From Heterobasidion occidentale (Eukaryota > Basidiomycota > Agaricomycetes > Russulales > Bondarzewiaceae): DNA of 64,000 bases. The DNA lies in the NCBI GenBank assembly GCA_039111635.1, contig JBCAQO010000014.1, positions 372,001 through 436,000 of the forward strand. Reading direction: 5' to 3'. The position numbers and the translations under genes were made by a program. Shown piece after piece: positions 21,862 to 34,438 of the stretch (its first letter is position 1; the number at the start of each line of letters is the position of its first letter). Below the pieces are notes generated by a model. That model was not told the DNA's origin and did no database searches. It was given only the letters and a program-made list of their open reading frames with translations.

Positions 21862-22927
21862 ATGTTACGACACAATTCCTTGTTCTCCTCCAAGGCCTTG
21901 ACACTGCTTGACGATGAGACCACGCCTTTGAACCGCAAGAGGAACACAATGATCATATTTGAGCTCGCTACCTTCTGGATCTTTCACTCGTTTTAGATAT
22001 GCAGTTTGAACACCTCCTCAGATACGTCGAAAAGTGGGATCCGACCATTGCAGGCTTTATCGACATCGTACGCCTCTGGTGCTTCAAGAGGCCTATCAGG
22101 CGCAGCAGTGATAAAACGAGAGTTACTCCTGGGTGAGCTATTCTTCTCTCTAATAGGGAACTACATCTCCTCGGCGATCCTAGTATGGCAGTCAAGGCTT
22201 CCGCTTGTTCGGTCGCCGTTTGAGGATGGCCTTTGCACATTGGATTCTTGCGTGGGCTATATTCTCAAACGAAGAATTGCTAACGGCGACTGTCTCAGGT
22301 GTATCCGCGTTCATCTGTACGCAACCATTCCAGCTGTGGCCTATGGACCATGCCTGGACCAGGTCGATTTTCCGCTTGAGCCCAACGGCGATTTTGATCT
22401 CCATCAAGTGAAGGTATGGTGGGATCTCCCGAAATGTCGAGTGAGCGAAGATTTGTTTGTCGTATTATGATGGCCGCTCTCACCCCTGCGCGATTCTACT
22501 CTGTGATCAGGCTATGGACCGCAGTCGCTGTGCCCCGTTTTACTCAATGGATCCAGAGAAGCTATCAGCTCTCGCCGTTAGCACGCTCGCCGAAGGAAAG
22601 CGACGGCTGGCTGTCGTGGGGTGTAAGTGTGTCCACTGCTGCCGAGCATCAAGATTTATTTAGGATCTGACGAGGAGAATCCGAGCAGGGACCGACCAGG
22701 AGCCATGGGAGCCAATCACGCTGCCTCCGCAAGACACTCTGACCCGTGAGCTGGAGTGGATCGGCCGTGCGTACGATGACAACCCTGGATGGTATCTCAA
22801 GCGCTTTTTCTTCGTCGCCTTGATCGCCCTGATGCTTTGGGAATGGCCTTCCACGTGTGCGTATGCTGGAACGTTCAAGGCGCTTACGAAAATGCTGCTC
22901 GTTTATGTTTTCTCGTTCTTTACCTAG
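21862..22927 (+). CDS. Unrecognised protein with C-terminal membrane segment
   Basis: I do not recognise this family. A consistent spliced frame can be followed: YVEKWDPTIAGFIDIVRLW, then RMAFAHWILAWAIFSNEELL, AVAYGPCLDQVDFPLEPNG, the exon with MDPEKLSALAVSTLAEGKRR, and a last exon with DQEPWEPITLPPQDTL. It ends with a hydrophobic segment (RFFFVALIALMLWEWP) and a second weaker one before the stop at 22925-22927. Splice points near 22130, 22301, 22412 and 22621 keep the frame. The start is uncertain: the ATG at 21862 needs a GC-AG intron to join, while 21999 (MQFEHLLRY) needs none. It shares a promoter region with BOS1. Confidence 0.5.
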
Positions 22928-23737
22928 ACGAGGCCCTTTCTTCCCATGCTCTGCGCTCTCTATGCTGTATGTGATGATATGTTCATATGAAAGTCTCCTT
23001 CTTTATACATATCCTTGCGGCGTCGATGAGGAACATTCGCCGAATCGATGCGTGTACCTTGTCTGCGGCTTCTTAGCACCAAACCTTTGACAGACTCTTG
23101 ACCCTGCGCACAGCCCCGAGAGAATGCCTATTGGCTCAGAAGCTCCACGACAGCTGTGGCGGGTGTTCATGTTGCGTTCATTGCAGTGACTGGTCACTGC
23201 GCCACGCTCAGCAGGACCTAGCAGGACCCGAGTGCACAGATGTCACCCAAGAAAACAAAGCATTGAATGCAGAGCCTAAGTTCTCGATGAAAATCCAGCG
23301 GGAAAACCATGAAAAGGGACAAAGGCTTCTACCTACACAATATCATTCACTTATGATGGAAAGGCGTGAGATTTGGATGTAAGCTCACCTTTTCCATGTG
23401 GGTTTCCACAACATTTCCACGGAAAACTCCAAGCTCTGCGCAGTCTCTGCGCGCAATCGAAATGTTCCCACGCCCTGTATATGCAGGCCTTCTGTCAGCG
23501 CAGCAGCCATGCCCATCGACCGCCATCGACACTGATAATTGATCGCACAGGCAGTTGCTTTGTGAAGGCCACACTGTTCTTGCCAAGATCTATCTCAGAT
23601 ATCGTTTGTCGGCCGCCATGTCAAAGCGTCTATGTCAGATTTAGTACATAAACGCATCCAGCGTCTTCTGCCAGATCTTGCTTCCCACCATCTCGGTACT
23701 GCCTACCAATTCCTCCAAAGTTCCAGTCAATAATATT
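22928..23737. other. Intergenic, no gene seen
   Basis: About 800 bases between two plus-strand genes. Short open frames on both strands show no recognisable domain. Confidence 0.45.
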
Positions 23738-26004
23738 ATGCCCAAGAGAGCCCCCAGTCCCGAGCCGATCAAGGATAGGCCGAAGTACCTATCCGTGGTC
23801 CACCCTTATCCTTTGAGAACTAACTTCGAGGAGCGACAAGAGCAGGAGGATTTTGTCCGATGGCTTGCGTGCTGCACAGGCCCCAGGCCACTCTACGCAC
23901 TCTACCACAAACCCTCGGTTCGTATCTGCCCACTCGATGTGGTCGATGAGTGGCTCAATGTCTCGTACAGGCCCCAAGCATGGTCCTCATCGAGATCGAT
24001 CGCGAATTTGATCGCATCCGTAGCTTGCTCGGTGCTCATAAGTGGGCGGAGGTGCTCAGTGACCCGGCTGAAGAGCAGAAAGATAAATTCACGCGAATAT
24101 TCTTCTGCAAATTGACGAACGCGCGAGATATAGAAAAAGACGGTTCGTCCATCACTCAATTCCGTATCTTTGACGTTTGTTAGATAGCTGTGGCAGGGTG
24201 GAGGCGCGTGGACATCAAGGAGGTTTGGTTCAAGGGATGGGATTTTCAACACCCATTTCGTCCTAGGCCGGACCCAAACGGAAAGATGTTCATTCCTAAC
24301 AGCATGGTGTACCCTTATCCGCCCTCGCATTACTGTGAACCACCTACCGAGACGCATAGCAACAAACCTATGTGCTCCCCGCTTCCCGTAAACACTTTCC
24401 CTCCGCCTGCCCCCTCCCGTCCTTCGCCTCCACGTACGTCCGCACGGCCTCTGCTTGATTTCATCGAACAACGTACTGAGACACTTTTGATTCAGCGGGT
24501 TCGAGCGAGTGGGCTGCAGCCAAAGAGAATGGGAGCTCGTCTTCGCAGAACAAAAAGAAAAAGAAAAGGTCCGCGCAGTCATCGCCCCGCGTAAATACTC
24601 CGAACCCAGCGGCTCCAATCGTTACCACAAATTCCAGTATGTGTCCCTATCCAATCGTGCTCTGCCGTTCCTAACCTTTTCCGTCTTATTGAGTGAGAGG
24701 CGATCCGCCCGAGATCAAGGCTCCTTCACCTGTAGTGCCCCTGAAGCCTGCTGCTGCGACAACGACGACGACGACGACGACTACCACGAGTCACTGCAAG
24801 CTTGTTCCTTTTCTTCCACCGTTTTACTCAAATATTTATTGTACTATGTAGGGGCCAATAGCCCGCCGCCAGGGCTCAAGTCGCCGACACCATCACTCCA
24901 AGCGAACGCTGCTTGGAGTCACGTTGCAACCAATAAACTCACCTTGGATCAAGGTCCGCTGCCCCCGCCTCCCGGCTTGCCTCCAAAGCCGTCTGCTGTG
25001 CCGCCTCAAACAATGCGATGGAGCGACTATCCTGAAGATAGCGACGATAGTGTCGCGATCACAGTAGGGAATGGAAGCCAACGAGATATCATGGATGACA
25101 GCGAGAGCGACGACGAAGTAGAACGGACCCGCGCGATGACGGCTCTTCGATCTCGCAGGCACGACGATCAAGACGAAGACGAAGACGAGGACGAGGACGA
25201 GAATGGCTACGATATCCCATATACCTTTTCAGGGCCTCTAGCCCCTCCGCAAGTGGTCGTGGACAATGCACAAGAAGCCACGCAGCATCTGTCACCATGG
25301 GCCAACTATGGGGAGGAGGATGAAGATGAAGAGCAGAAGGTGGAATGGAAATGCAAGGTACACGGTGCCATGTGCAGCAAAATATGCACGGAGCGCAATA
25401 AGTATGAGCGCGAGAAGAAGCGCAAACAGGCTGAAGAGGAAGGGAGAGGTCGTGGCTGGGGCAGAGGCAGAGGCAGAGGCAGGGGAAGGGGCCGTGGAGA
25501 ACGAGGTTGGTGACCTTTTAGTTCGTCTCACAGCAGGAGATGCCTGATCTCGTTGTCACAGGGCCCGAGAATTCACGTGGCAAACAAGCTGATGTTGAGG
25601 AAGAGGACAAGCGCGATGACAGTGCTGCGAGCGCTAGTTCTCCGGACACGTCACGCCAAGGTACCCCTGTCGAAGAGGACTGGAACGTGAAGCTGAAGAA
25701 AGCTTGGTCTAACTCTGACGAGAATGCATCGCGCCACAATGCCCCTGTCGAGGATGAAGAAGACTGGAACGCACCATTAAGGAAAGCTTGGCCATCTGAA
25801 ACTGATGACGGAGGCGCCGAGGACGATGCGGAGGTGGCATCTGCCACAGGTACAGGATCAAACGTCATCTTTCGATACCCGTATTCTGGACCTTCTTATG
25901 GAGGATCTCCTGCTCTTTGGCCACCAGTTGCCACCTCTCACCAAGTTGAAGATGATGGTCTCTCTGAAACAGGATGGGAGAACGCTTCGGAAGGCCCGTG
26001 GTGA
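23738..26004 (+). CDS. Arg-Gly-rich acidic protein, function unknown
   Basis: The frame starts MPKRAPSPEP and first covers a possible folded N-terminal domain (YLSVVHPYPLRTNFEERQEQ; MVLIEIDREFDRIRSLLGAH; GWRRVDIKEVWFKGWDF). A Pro-rich linker and a KKKKKR stretch that could serve as nuclear signal follow. Then come a Thr run coded by an ACG repeat, a long acidic stretch (near 25155-25203), a cysteine-bearing segment (WKCKVHGAMCSKICTERNKY) and an Arg-Gly run at about 25440-25505. The last part (VEEDWNVKLKKAW, later EDEEDWNAPLRKAW) contains two similar acidic/Trp motifs. The joint between the Arg-Gly run and this tail is least sure; a donor at 25506 and an acceptor near 25592 would keep the frame. 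RG runs suggest RNA binding; that is inference only. Confidence 0.55.
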
Positions 26005-26239
26005 GCCAGCGTTGTTCAAAATAATTCTTTTTTGTTCCCCTTCTTGAAAGTTATCGTCGAATTGTTCGCACTGCTCGAAACATTGCTATCATGTTGTTTT
26101 GCTTGTACTACGTCGACTGCTTTATCTTGTGTAGGTTTGAATTGCTAGACCTCGTTCACGTGAATGTATCCATATAATATCAGAGACCAGTTCTATAGGC
26201 CTAGTCTCCGGCGTAGAAATAAACGAACTATCTACCGGC

Positions 26240-28275
26240 CTAAACCTCCTGACCAACACCGTCATCCAACCTAAAGCGCCGGACACCCTCGGCCTTTCCC
26301 CATGGCACCTCTTCCTCCCAATGGCTTATGACCACAACTCCCTGGTCCATACCAACACCGTCCTCCTTGAGGTATCGTCTAGCCGCCTTGATCATCCCTG
26401 CATCCATCCCAGCCCACACTTCGTCAAGCAGTACAATTTCCGGCTGCCCAACCAGTGCGCGCATCAGGAGAACCATACCCTGGGCGCCTGCAGGCAGCTC
26501 AGAAAACGTCCGCTTCGAAAATTCCTCTGGCGTGTCCTGCTCCACATCGCCACCCCAAGTTTGCGGACCTAGTCTCCCCAGGACCTCCCATACCCGCTGC
26601 TCACGCCGAGCGAGTTCCTCCGGGCCGAGCTCGCCGCGCAATCCGACACCCAGGCCGCGTTCTCCTAATGGTACAAAGCCGCCGTCAAAACCAGTAGCGA
26701 CCGCCTCCCAAACGCTCATGTTCCGCGCACGGGGCCACGCATTGTAAAGCTCGGGGGAGACAACGCCTATGCGGGTTCGCAGGGTTGCAGTCGCGTGTGT
26801 GCGACGTGGGGAACCAAAAAGAGAGAGTAAAGAGGGAGCTTGTTGGGTGTATGATTGGGGGTGATCGCCGGTTAACATGGAGAGCAGGGTTGTTTTCCCT
26901 GATCCTGTAAATTTACGAAGGTTAATACAATACTGGGAAAGGCAACGAGATGAGATACCATTTGCTCCTTGGAAATGCCATCGGTCACCGGCCTTGATAA
27001 CCCAGTTGATATTTTTGAGGACCTGTAGCTCCAGGTTGAACACAATAAAACTCGGGGATATAGAAGAGATGATTACATGACGATCGTGATATTTCACATT
27101 CACGTTGCGCATATCTACCAAGACTTGAGGAAGCCCCTTGGATGCAGCTTTTGCGTTGCTTCTAAGGGTATTGGTCTGCCCGTCCTGTCGTTTAGTTGAC
27201 TCGATGATTGCTTCTATATCTTGTTTGGGGCCGGCTTGCACGCGGCCACCACTGACAACAGCAATATGGGAGATCCATTCAGGGATAGGATCCTGCATTC
27301 GCAAACCCAATATCACACGGGGATTACGAGATTCGTGAAGCTGATGTAGGAGCGACAGCAGGGTGGGGCGCATTTGAACGTCAAGGCCAGCTGTTCAAAG
27401 TTGTAGAACCGTGAAGGAAATACGCCTCAGACGCGATGATGAGTATCAATTTAGGATCGCACGCACTGAGAGGTTCGTCCAAGAGCAAAATTCCTGGCTT
27501 ATTCAAAAGGGCCTTGACAATTCTGGCCCTCCTTGTTTGTCCGTTACTCAGAGCCACCAGAGGAAGGTCTAGAAGATGTTCCAGTCCTAGCTTTTCTACC
27601 CACTCTTGAAAGTGTCTCACCCGCTCCTCCTTCTCTTCCTTACCTGGGACGATCTCACCGTCCACAATGAATGACGAAATTGAGTTGTGTATGAGCCCCG
27701 ACTCTTCGGGGAACATACTCTGTCTCAGGGTGATGCGGTCCTCTTCACGAACAGCACCATACCGTGCGGTATAGTCATAAAATGTACCACCTGATGCACG
27801 AGGGCGATGGGCAAACGAAACAAGGGACACTTGTTCATGAAAGGGCCTATTCGCCTTGGAAGAATCCGACAACAGATTGGAGAGGAAGGGAAACGGACCA
27901 CCTGTCGGTGGAGGTGAGATGCGTAGATTGCCGAGCAGGGTCTGTTAATATGAATTGTCATTTTGAGGATAAGGGAGCATATGACATAAAACCGAACGAT
28001 GCAGATTGATTCACTTACAGGGCGTACAACCGTTATAAACGTACCTCCAATAATGCGGTCTTTTCACCCGACCCCGAACCGACTACAGCCCAACTTTCTC
28101 CATCATTTACAGTCCACTCCAAATCGCGGAACACACTGCGTGCACCGTTTGCATCACCAAAGCGGTATACATTGGATCTGGGGATGTGCACGATTTTTGA
28201 TGAGCTCTGGTTGGTTGAATAGCCCCTACGACACAGAGCATGCAACCAGTGCGTGTATGCATTCCGTCGCGGCAT
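26240..28275 (-). CDS. Tandem ABC ATPase, ModF/YDR061W type, probably mitochondrial
   Basis: Two nucleotide-binding domains and no membrane domain, as in bacterial ModF and yeast YDR061W. The ATG at 28275 gives MPRRNAYTHWLHALCRRGYS, a basic presequence-like N-terminus; the frame upstream has no ATG. Domain 1 has a degenerate P-loop (GSGSGEKTALLE), a good signature (LSNGQ) and Walker B (ILLLDEPL). Domain 2 has a canonical P-loop (GANGSGKTTLL), a poor signature (LPAGAQ) and Walker B (IVLLDEVWAGMD). Exon 1 ends at 28045 and exon 2 starts at 27941. Two further introns are 54 nt each, frame-neutral and free of stops; the one at 26905-26958 cuts the second P-loop. The substrate or partner is unknown. 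Confidence 0.82.
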
Positions 28276-28536
28276 TGGTGGGCGTTCCAAGACGACGGTC
28301 GTCGTGGTGGAAGGGTGAGACGGAGTTTTTTGGCGCTGAGCAAACGCTCGAGCCAATGGAATGACTCACGTGGACGAGCAATGAGATCAAGAGACCGCGT
28401 TTCGCGACGCGTCTTGTGGAAGGCGATCGCGGGTAGGATTGAGCAGTAACGAAAATCAGAAGAAGATTCACAAGAAGACATATAATTACAGCTATAAAGA
28501 TGAGTAGGTCAACAACAACACTTAGATGAAGCAGTA

Positions 28537-31500
28537 TCATAGTTTGAAACCGACTACAGCGTCCACCAGTCCGTCCCTCAACTTTGTCAAAGTTGCCCAT
28601 TCCGGCACAAACGTCAATGCCTCCTCCAACGCTGGAATGCGCGCACCCATGGTTTCATCACCATATAACTTCAAACCATCATGCAAGCCGTGCGCGACAC
28701 CGGTGATCCATCCACCTTGATGTTCCGCCCAAGAACAGGCGACGCTCCCTCCAATCTCATCGACTTTCCCGTTTTCTTCCCACTCGATTTCCACATGGAA
28801 TGTGCGCTCCCACTCTCTGCTCCAAAGCCGCACCTCACGAACGCTAACATCTCCTGGAATCTCGTATTCGTGCCAGTCTGTGTTCTCTTTGCGGGTGCCT
28901 GGAGAAGATAGTTCAGATGATAGGACGCGGTATCGTTTGATATCGAGTCCATCAAGGTGAATTCGGCAGGCCCGTGTATTTGTTCCATGGACCACAAAGC
29001 GCGCAGACGACCCGTCGATCCTCGTTCCATTGAAATAGATCCACGCCTGTTTAGGTCCCATCTCCTCTTGTATACCCTCGCAGCGATTGAAGGTCGTATG
29101 ATTGTCCTTCGTAGTACAACGAAGGTATGACAGATCAGACGGCGCAGGCAGCAGGGATTGGTCAACTTCCCAAGAGCAAGTCCGCTGCCCATTTCGAAGT
29201 GAATTGTCTTCACAGTGAATGTGCTTGCTTCGCCACGACGAAGGCAACTCCTTGACAGCAAGCTCAACGTAGGGTGCAACTCCAGTCAGCTCCGTTATAG
29301 CGCGCACTACCGCTGGCCGGTAAAGCTCGTTCGCTGAACCCGGTGACTGGGCCAGACCGCCAGCAGAGACTGAGAGATTTGCCAGTTCAACGCGACTACT
29401 GAAAAACATTTTGCACCGCGCGCCGTCGGAGTCGAATGGCCAAATTAGCCATGCATATGCCGTCGTCGCCGCAAACACGACAAGCACGAGAAGAGTGAGC
29501 GAGCGGTGTAATTTGTGGGCAAAAGGCGACAGAGGGATAAGAACCAGAACAGAGAGCATGGACAAGGGCGCATATACTATGAAGGCCAGTGTTAATCAAT
29601 CTTTTGCAGGTATGGAAGAAACTCACCGGTGCCAACCCAGCCTCCATCAACGACGGTTTGAGACATAGCTCCGGTCCATAAGAAAGCAAGTGCCCCTAGT
29701 AGAACTGCGGGAATAGGCAGAGATAACATTACCTCCGAGATCCACCAGAAAAATGCTCTATCCTGAGTGCCTTCGTCCAGGATTTGTTCGGACTTCAAGA
29801 TTGCAGAAGCACGATGCCTGATGAGCGGGGTCGTCTCAGAGGTATCGAGCTCCTCTGGCATATCTCCACCCACTCCTTCTCCGGAGTGATGCCGAGTATC
29901 ACCGGAAGAATCATCTGGTACTGCGCCGCTGCCCTCACCCTGCACATCCACATCATCGCCTGCGCTAGTCGCAGGGATGCGTAGTTCGCGTCCGGCTTTT
30001 CCTGTTCCTATTAAACCTTCCGCAGAGCTGATCATGACAGCCAGTAATGCGCACGCGTTCCATGCCCCAACCCAGTACAAACCTGTGATATTCGTGTGCT
30101 GAATGAGTACGGTCGCGCCGAGGAGAAGAACCCAGGTCAGGGTATATAACTCAAAGAGGACGATGAATTTCTGCCTCGCAGGTGTCACGGGGCGGACCTT
30201 CTCCGCCAATGACAAAGGGATCGCTAAGGTTAGGTAGGAGAGTGAGAACATCGATAATGTGGTTGCGAGCGCATGAGCATGAATTGTCTGCCAGGGGTAT
30301 AAGTCAGTGAAGCCATCTCTGTTCCAATATGGAGTGAGAAAACGTACGTATGAGTTTAATTTGATGTAGCCCACCACCAGCCCAACTTGGGCACCAATGG
30401 TCAATACAAGAGCGAATGGAAAACGTCCATAACCCCGCAACCCATCAATCCATCGCTTCTCCGGCTGCGCTTGGCGTGCGAGTATTGACTGGCGTGATAA
30501 AGAGAATGCAAGTATAGCGATAACCAAGGGACCACCGGCCAGCAGAACGATATCAGCAGCAAGGAGAAGGCGAAGTGGGAATGCAATCAAGTAGCTTGCA
30601 AATACTGGAGCAATAAAGAATTATCAGTCACAAGTTCGGTTACTTGTAGGCACAAACTCACGATCAAAGTATACAACGCCTTCCTTCTCACTCACAATAT
30701 CCCCCGCATCTTCATTCTGCGTGTCTGCATTCAGCAAGGTATCTCCAGTACCTCGAACTAACTCCATCATGGCCCAAAGGGCCCTCCGTCCACCATCTCT
30801 GCCCATGGATCGTACGGAGTCGTCCGGTGTGTGATATTTCGCCCTTCTGCGATAGAACGCAACATCCGCACCTCGCATACCGCCTCCTGGTCCCTTGTAG
30901 GCAGATGTCTCCGTATTGTTTTGGTTCGTATGAGGCCCATATGTTCCCTTGGGACCCGAGTAAACTGCGTAGTCTGTCTCAGACCGTACAACGCCTCGGG
31001 CAAACGCGTCTGCAGTCAAAGCGTTGGCGTGAGGATGAGGGACGTTCCTGAAGGCTTGAAGTTCGACGAGGGAGGTAGTACGAAACAAAAGAGGTCGTCT
31101 GACATAGCAGAAAACAAAAATCCCAACGGCCTTTTAAGCTAGGAAAATGAGTACATCATGAGACTGAGACCTACCCGCCCGCCCCTGCCCCTTCAAAGTT
31201 CAGAAAGGTTGAAGTCAAATTCGACCACGGGTGTTCCAAGAATCTGTTAAGCCAAAAACTCCCAATGTAAAGCCTATAGCCATACTATCTGTCGGAAAAC
31301 ACTGACGCATGTGCCCCATGGAGTCCATCTTCCTCGCCATTATTTATGTTGAACACGGCGGTGCGACGAGGTCTATGGGTTGCGAGATACTTGATCATCT
31401 GGAGTAGAGCTGAAACGCTCATGCCATTGTCAGTTGCCCCAGGTCCTGTCGATACGGAGTCAAAGTGTGCAGAGAACAGGACTCCGTTGGCTATATTAGG

Positions 31501-32282
31501 AGCGAAATGAACAATCTTTCCTATTGATATCCTCTGGAAGATTCGCACCCTTGGAGTTTTCGTCATGACCATCAATCTTGACAAGAATGTTGTTGCCCTC
31601 GAAGTATGCTGCGTGAGCACCGTCGATGAACGATACTGATGTCTTAGAATCATCTAAGACAGTCATATGGTTATGATTTTCGGCAATGGCAGATACGCGA
31701 TTGAGAAGATACGACCGTACGCGATCATTCTCGCGCGAGTTATATGGATGTGGTCGCGTTGCAATCTATAATTATCTCTGTCAGCAAGGAGGTCTAGTAA
31801 GAGACTGAGTACCCGTCAAAGCAAGATTCCACGATCAAAGAACGTACTGAACACAGCTTTAAACACCTACACAGCCTTGCATTCGACCAAGCCCAGTTTG
31901 AGCACCCATCGATTCTTATGACCGTATCCGAAATTTTATACCATGATGTGCACTGTGCAGTGGAAACGATATCTTTTGCAGACGATACTGCAGGATACCG
32001 TGCCGCTTATAACACGAGAAAGAGAGATACAAAGAGAGCCGAAACAACAGCATTCATTCAGCATACAAATGTTGCACTGACCAGATGTAAATCTCGATAA
32101 GCTTCGTCCAGACTCAACCCATACGCATGCTGCTTTGCAATACCTGGCACGGATCCAAGGTGATCCGCAAAATAAAGAGAAAGAAATGTCGTCAAATATA
32201 TGAGAACTATAAGAAACGTTGTTGGAAAGGTTCGGAAACAAAAGACGGCATGTAGGAAAGAGGAGAGGGACATCATGACCAT
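28537..32282 (-). CDS. PFF1: Vacuolar membrane M28 peptidase, Pff1 type
   Basis: This is the fungal vacuolar membrane protease with a lumenal zinc aminopeptidase domain and a multi-pass C-terminal half. After an N-terminal membrane segment ([19 protein letters not shown]) come [19 protein letters not shown] and the metal motifs [41 protein letters not shown] and YHTPDDS. All are present, so the catalytic site is complete. About eight further hydrophobic segments follow, with a hydrophilic loop carrying TSETTPL, then a C-terminal domain ending in VVGFKL. The first intron (about 31777-32096) is unusually long at some 320 nt. The start MVMMSLSSF at 32282 is preferred; an ATG at 32306 is in frame. 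Confidence 0.9.
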
Positions 32283-32326
32283 GTTGAGTCGGAGTCCAAC
32301 ATGCAATAGTTGGTTGAAGAAAGGTT

Positions 32327-32340
32327 GCGTGACGTCACGC
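32327..32340. promoter_or_regulatory. CRE/ATF-type palindrome upstream of PFF1
   Basis: GCGTGACGTCACGC is a perfect 14-bp palindrome around the bZIP (CRE/ATF) site TGACGTCA. It lies 45 bp before the PFF1 start codon. The family that reads this site is known; its use here is inferred. Confidence 0.5.
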
Positions 32341-32546
32341 GGTTGTAGGTCCTTTCAGTCTCGTAGCTCCCCAAGTCAACGAAGCCGCACATGGACAGGC
32401 GATATGTTTATCTATGAGTGCAGTACGAAGAGCACACGGGACTATATATAAGAGACTTGCATGATTTTAAAACGAACATTCAGTGATCCACACAGCACAC
32501 CCACGATTCGCCAGATCCCTTTCTTGGGTACTAGGAATCAACTCAT

Positions 32547-34247
32547 TTACTCAGTGTCCATCTTGATGATGAACATCCGTCCGTCACAAGCGCCAGCCTT
32601 GCTCATCGTGTCCTCTTTTGCGCACTCCATCGAGATTTCCATTTCGTCGTCGGACTCGTCTGTCTCCTGCACAAATAGACGCGCCCTATCAAAGACACAG
32701 TGCCATTCAATATCTGTTTCAGGGTGGAAATCCTCGAGAAAGACCCACCCTTCATGATCTAAACTAAATGCTGTACACGCGCTTTGCAAGACACGCGCGA
32801 CAGTGTGTCGACCTTTGATCTTGAACTTACTGGCCTGTCCGGTGGGCGGATAAGCGATGGTCACAAGAATCTTGTCATCCAACCCAGATAGTGACTGTGC
32901 CTGAACCAAAGGCTTGTTGACAGATATAGCGGGACTTTGAACTTTGGAAAGGGATTGCTGAGGTTTGAACTTCAGTTTGGCGTTAGACGGGCCTTGTCCT
33001 AGGAAGAATGACGTCGGTCAAAGACAAGACGATATTGAATGAATCACTAATTCTGCACCATCCGTTTCATTTGTAGATTGGGAACTCCACTTCGGCGTCG
33101 CAGTCCGCTCAGAAGATGCTTCTGAACATGGCACGAACAGTTAAGTCCAGCCAGCTCTGAAGCGATGACGAGACGTACCACTTCGGTTGATCGCAAAGTT
33201 TGCCTTCGGACTTCTTGGCTCTTTGTCAAATATAAGCGTCTTCGATGTGTCGCGGGGTGAAGCTACAACTTCGTAACTGCCCAAACTTCCTTCTCTGGCC
33301 TTGTCCTCGTATCCAGAGCTCTCGGGAGACCCTCGGCGAACCCTAGATGCCGGTCCTTTACCCTTAGGCGAGAACACGTCGGTGACATCGTTCCTTGGAG
33401 TGGGGAAAAGTGTGCGATTGGCGGAAGAACGAGGTCCGCTCTTCGTGTTGACAGGAGTGCCAGCCGATGCGGAATGAATTGACGCTCGAAGTGCAGAGGG
33501 CTTACTGACGGTGGGATCGTTGAAGATGTTCTCCTTCGCTTCGTCTTCTTCGTCATCCGAAAGAATTTGCTGAAGCGCGCGACCTTTACCCTTCCGGGAA
33601 GATGCGTAGTGCTCCTCGAACACGCCACCGTTGGCAGAATAATCATCGACAGGGGCATTCCCCCAGTCAACGTTCTCTGCATCCTGCTGTTGTATTTGTT
33701 CAGCTGGTGTAAACATTCCATCATTGACGTGCGAGTGACTGAATGCTTCCTTCGGTTGAGTCTGAAAGGCATTGAGCGGAGCGCTGGTCGATTGTGAAGC
33801 GCTGGACTGTCTATGCGCAAAGATAAACTCCTGGCCTACGGCTGCGCGGCGAGAACATCAATAATCGTACGAACACTGTCGAGTCATGCTCACCAGCTCC
33901 TGTGGCAATATGCTGATTTTCGAAGCTAACATTAATGGTCCCAACAATATATTTGATATGATCCCAAGCGCTGCTGTGAATATGAATGGCACTGCCTTGG
34001 CAAATGTCGAGGTCGTCGGTCGCTAGCGCCAAAGCTCCTTGAGCAATGGGGAAAACACTGCGTGAAAGCAGTTCCAAGTCCTTGTTCTATGGTTCAGAAA
34101 GAAATCAACGTTGTTATGGACAAAACTGACTACGTATGACTCTGGCACTCCAACAAGAACTGCCTTGTCACTGTGTTTCAATACGAGCACATGGCCAGAA
34201 GCCGACTGTGCACCTTGCTCTCGTGCATTAGCAGATTTAACAAGCAT
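32547..34247 (-). CDS. Unrecognised protein with disordered middle and compact ends
   Basis: Six or so exons form one frame. The N-terminus (MLVKSANAREQGAQ; VLVLKHSDKAVLVGVPESY; SRSVFPIAQGALALATDDLD) looks folded. The middle is Ser/Pro-rich and charged, with LFPTPRNDVTDVFSPKGKGP. The C-terminus has a compact, possibly ubiquitin-like segment (KILVTIAYPPTGQASKFKIK; GRHTVARVLQSACTAF; EGWVFLEDFHPETDIEW) and an acidic tail. I do not recognise the family. Splices at about 34133/34086, 33891/33838, 33178/33125 and 33072/33000 keep the frame. An upstream ATG at 34375 opens another frame (MCNVTVRGVRH) that might be a first exon, but the join is unclear. Confidence 0.55.
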
Positions 34248-34438
34248 TGTGTGTGGGTCGTGAAAGTCGTCTCAGGCAGAATCAAGTAGAAAGGTGAACG
34301 AAGCTCGACGTGTCGAGAGGTCAACTTCAACTTGGGGGTTTCGTGTCTCACACCACGAACAGTCACATTACACATGACTTAGTCACGCGAATTGAAAATT
34401 TGTTGGTACATGTTTACAGTACGCATAAGGCTTTACAA

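Noticed and set aside
28276..28356. Longer N-terminus for the ABC ATPase
   Set aside because: The frame is open to 28356 but contains no ATG before 28275; the shorter form starts with a plausible mitochondrial presequence.
34248..34375. ATG at 34375 as start of the unrecognised gene
   Set aside because: Its frame does not join the next exon with any clear splice pair; the ATG at 34247 is directly in frame with the conserved-looking exon.
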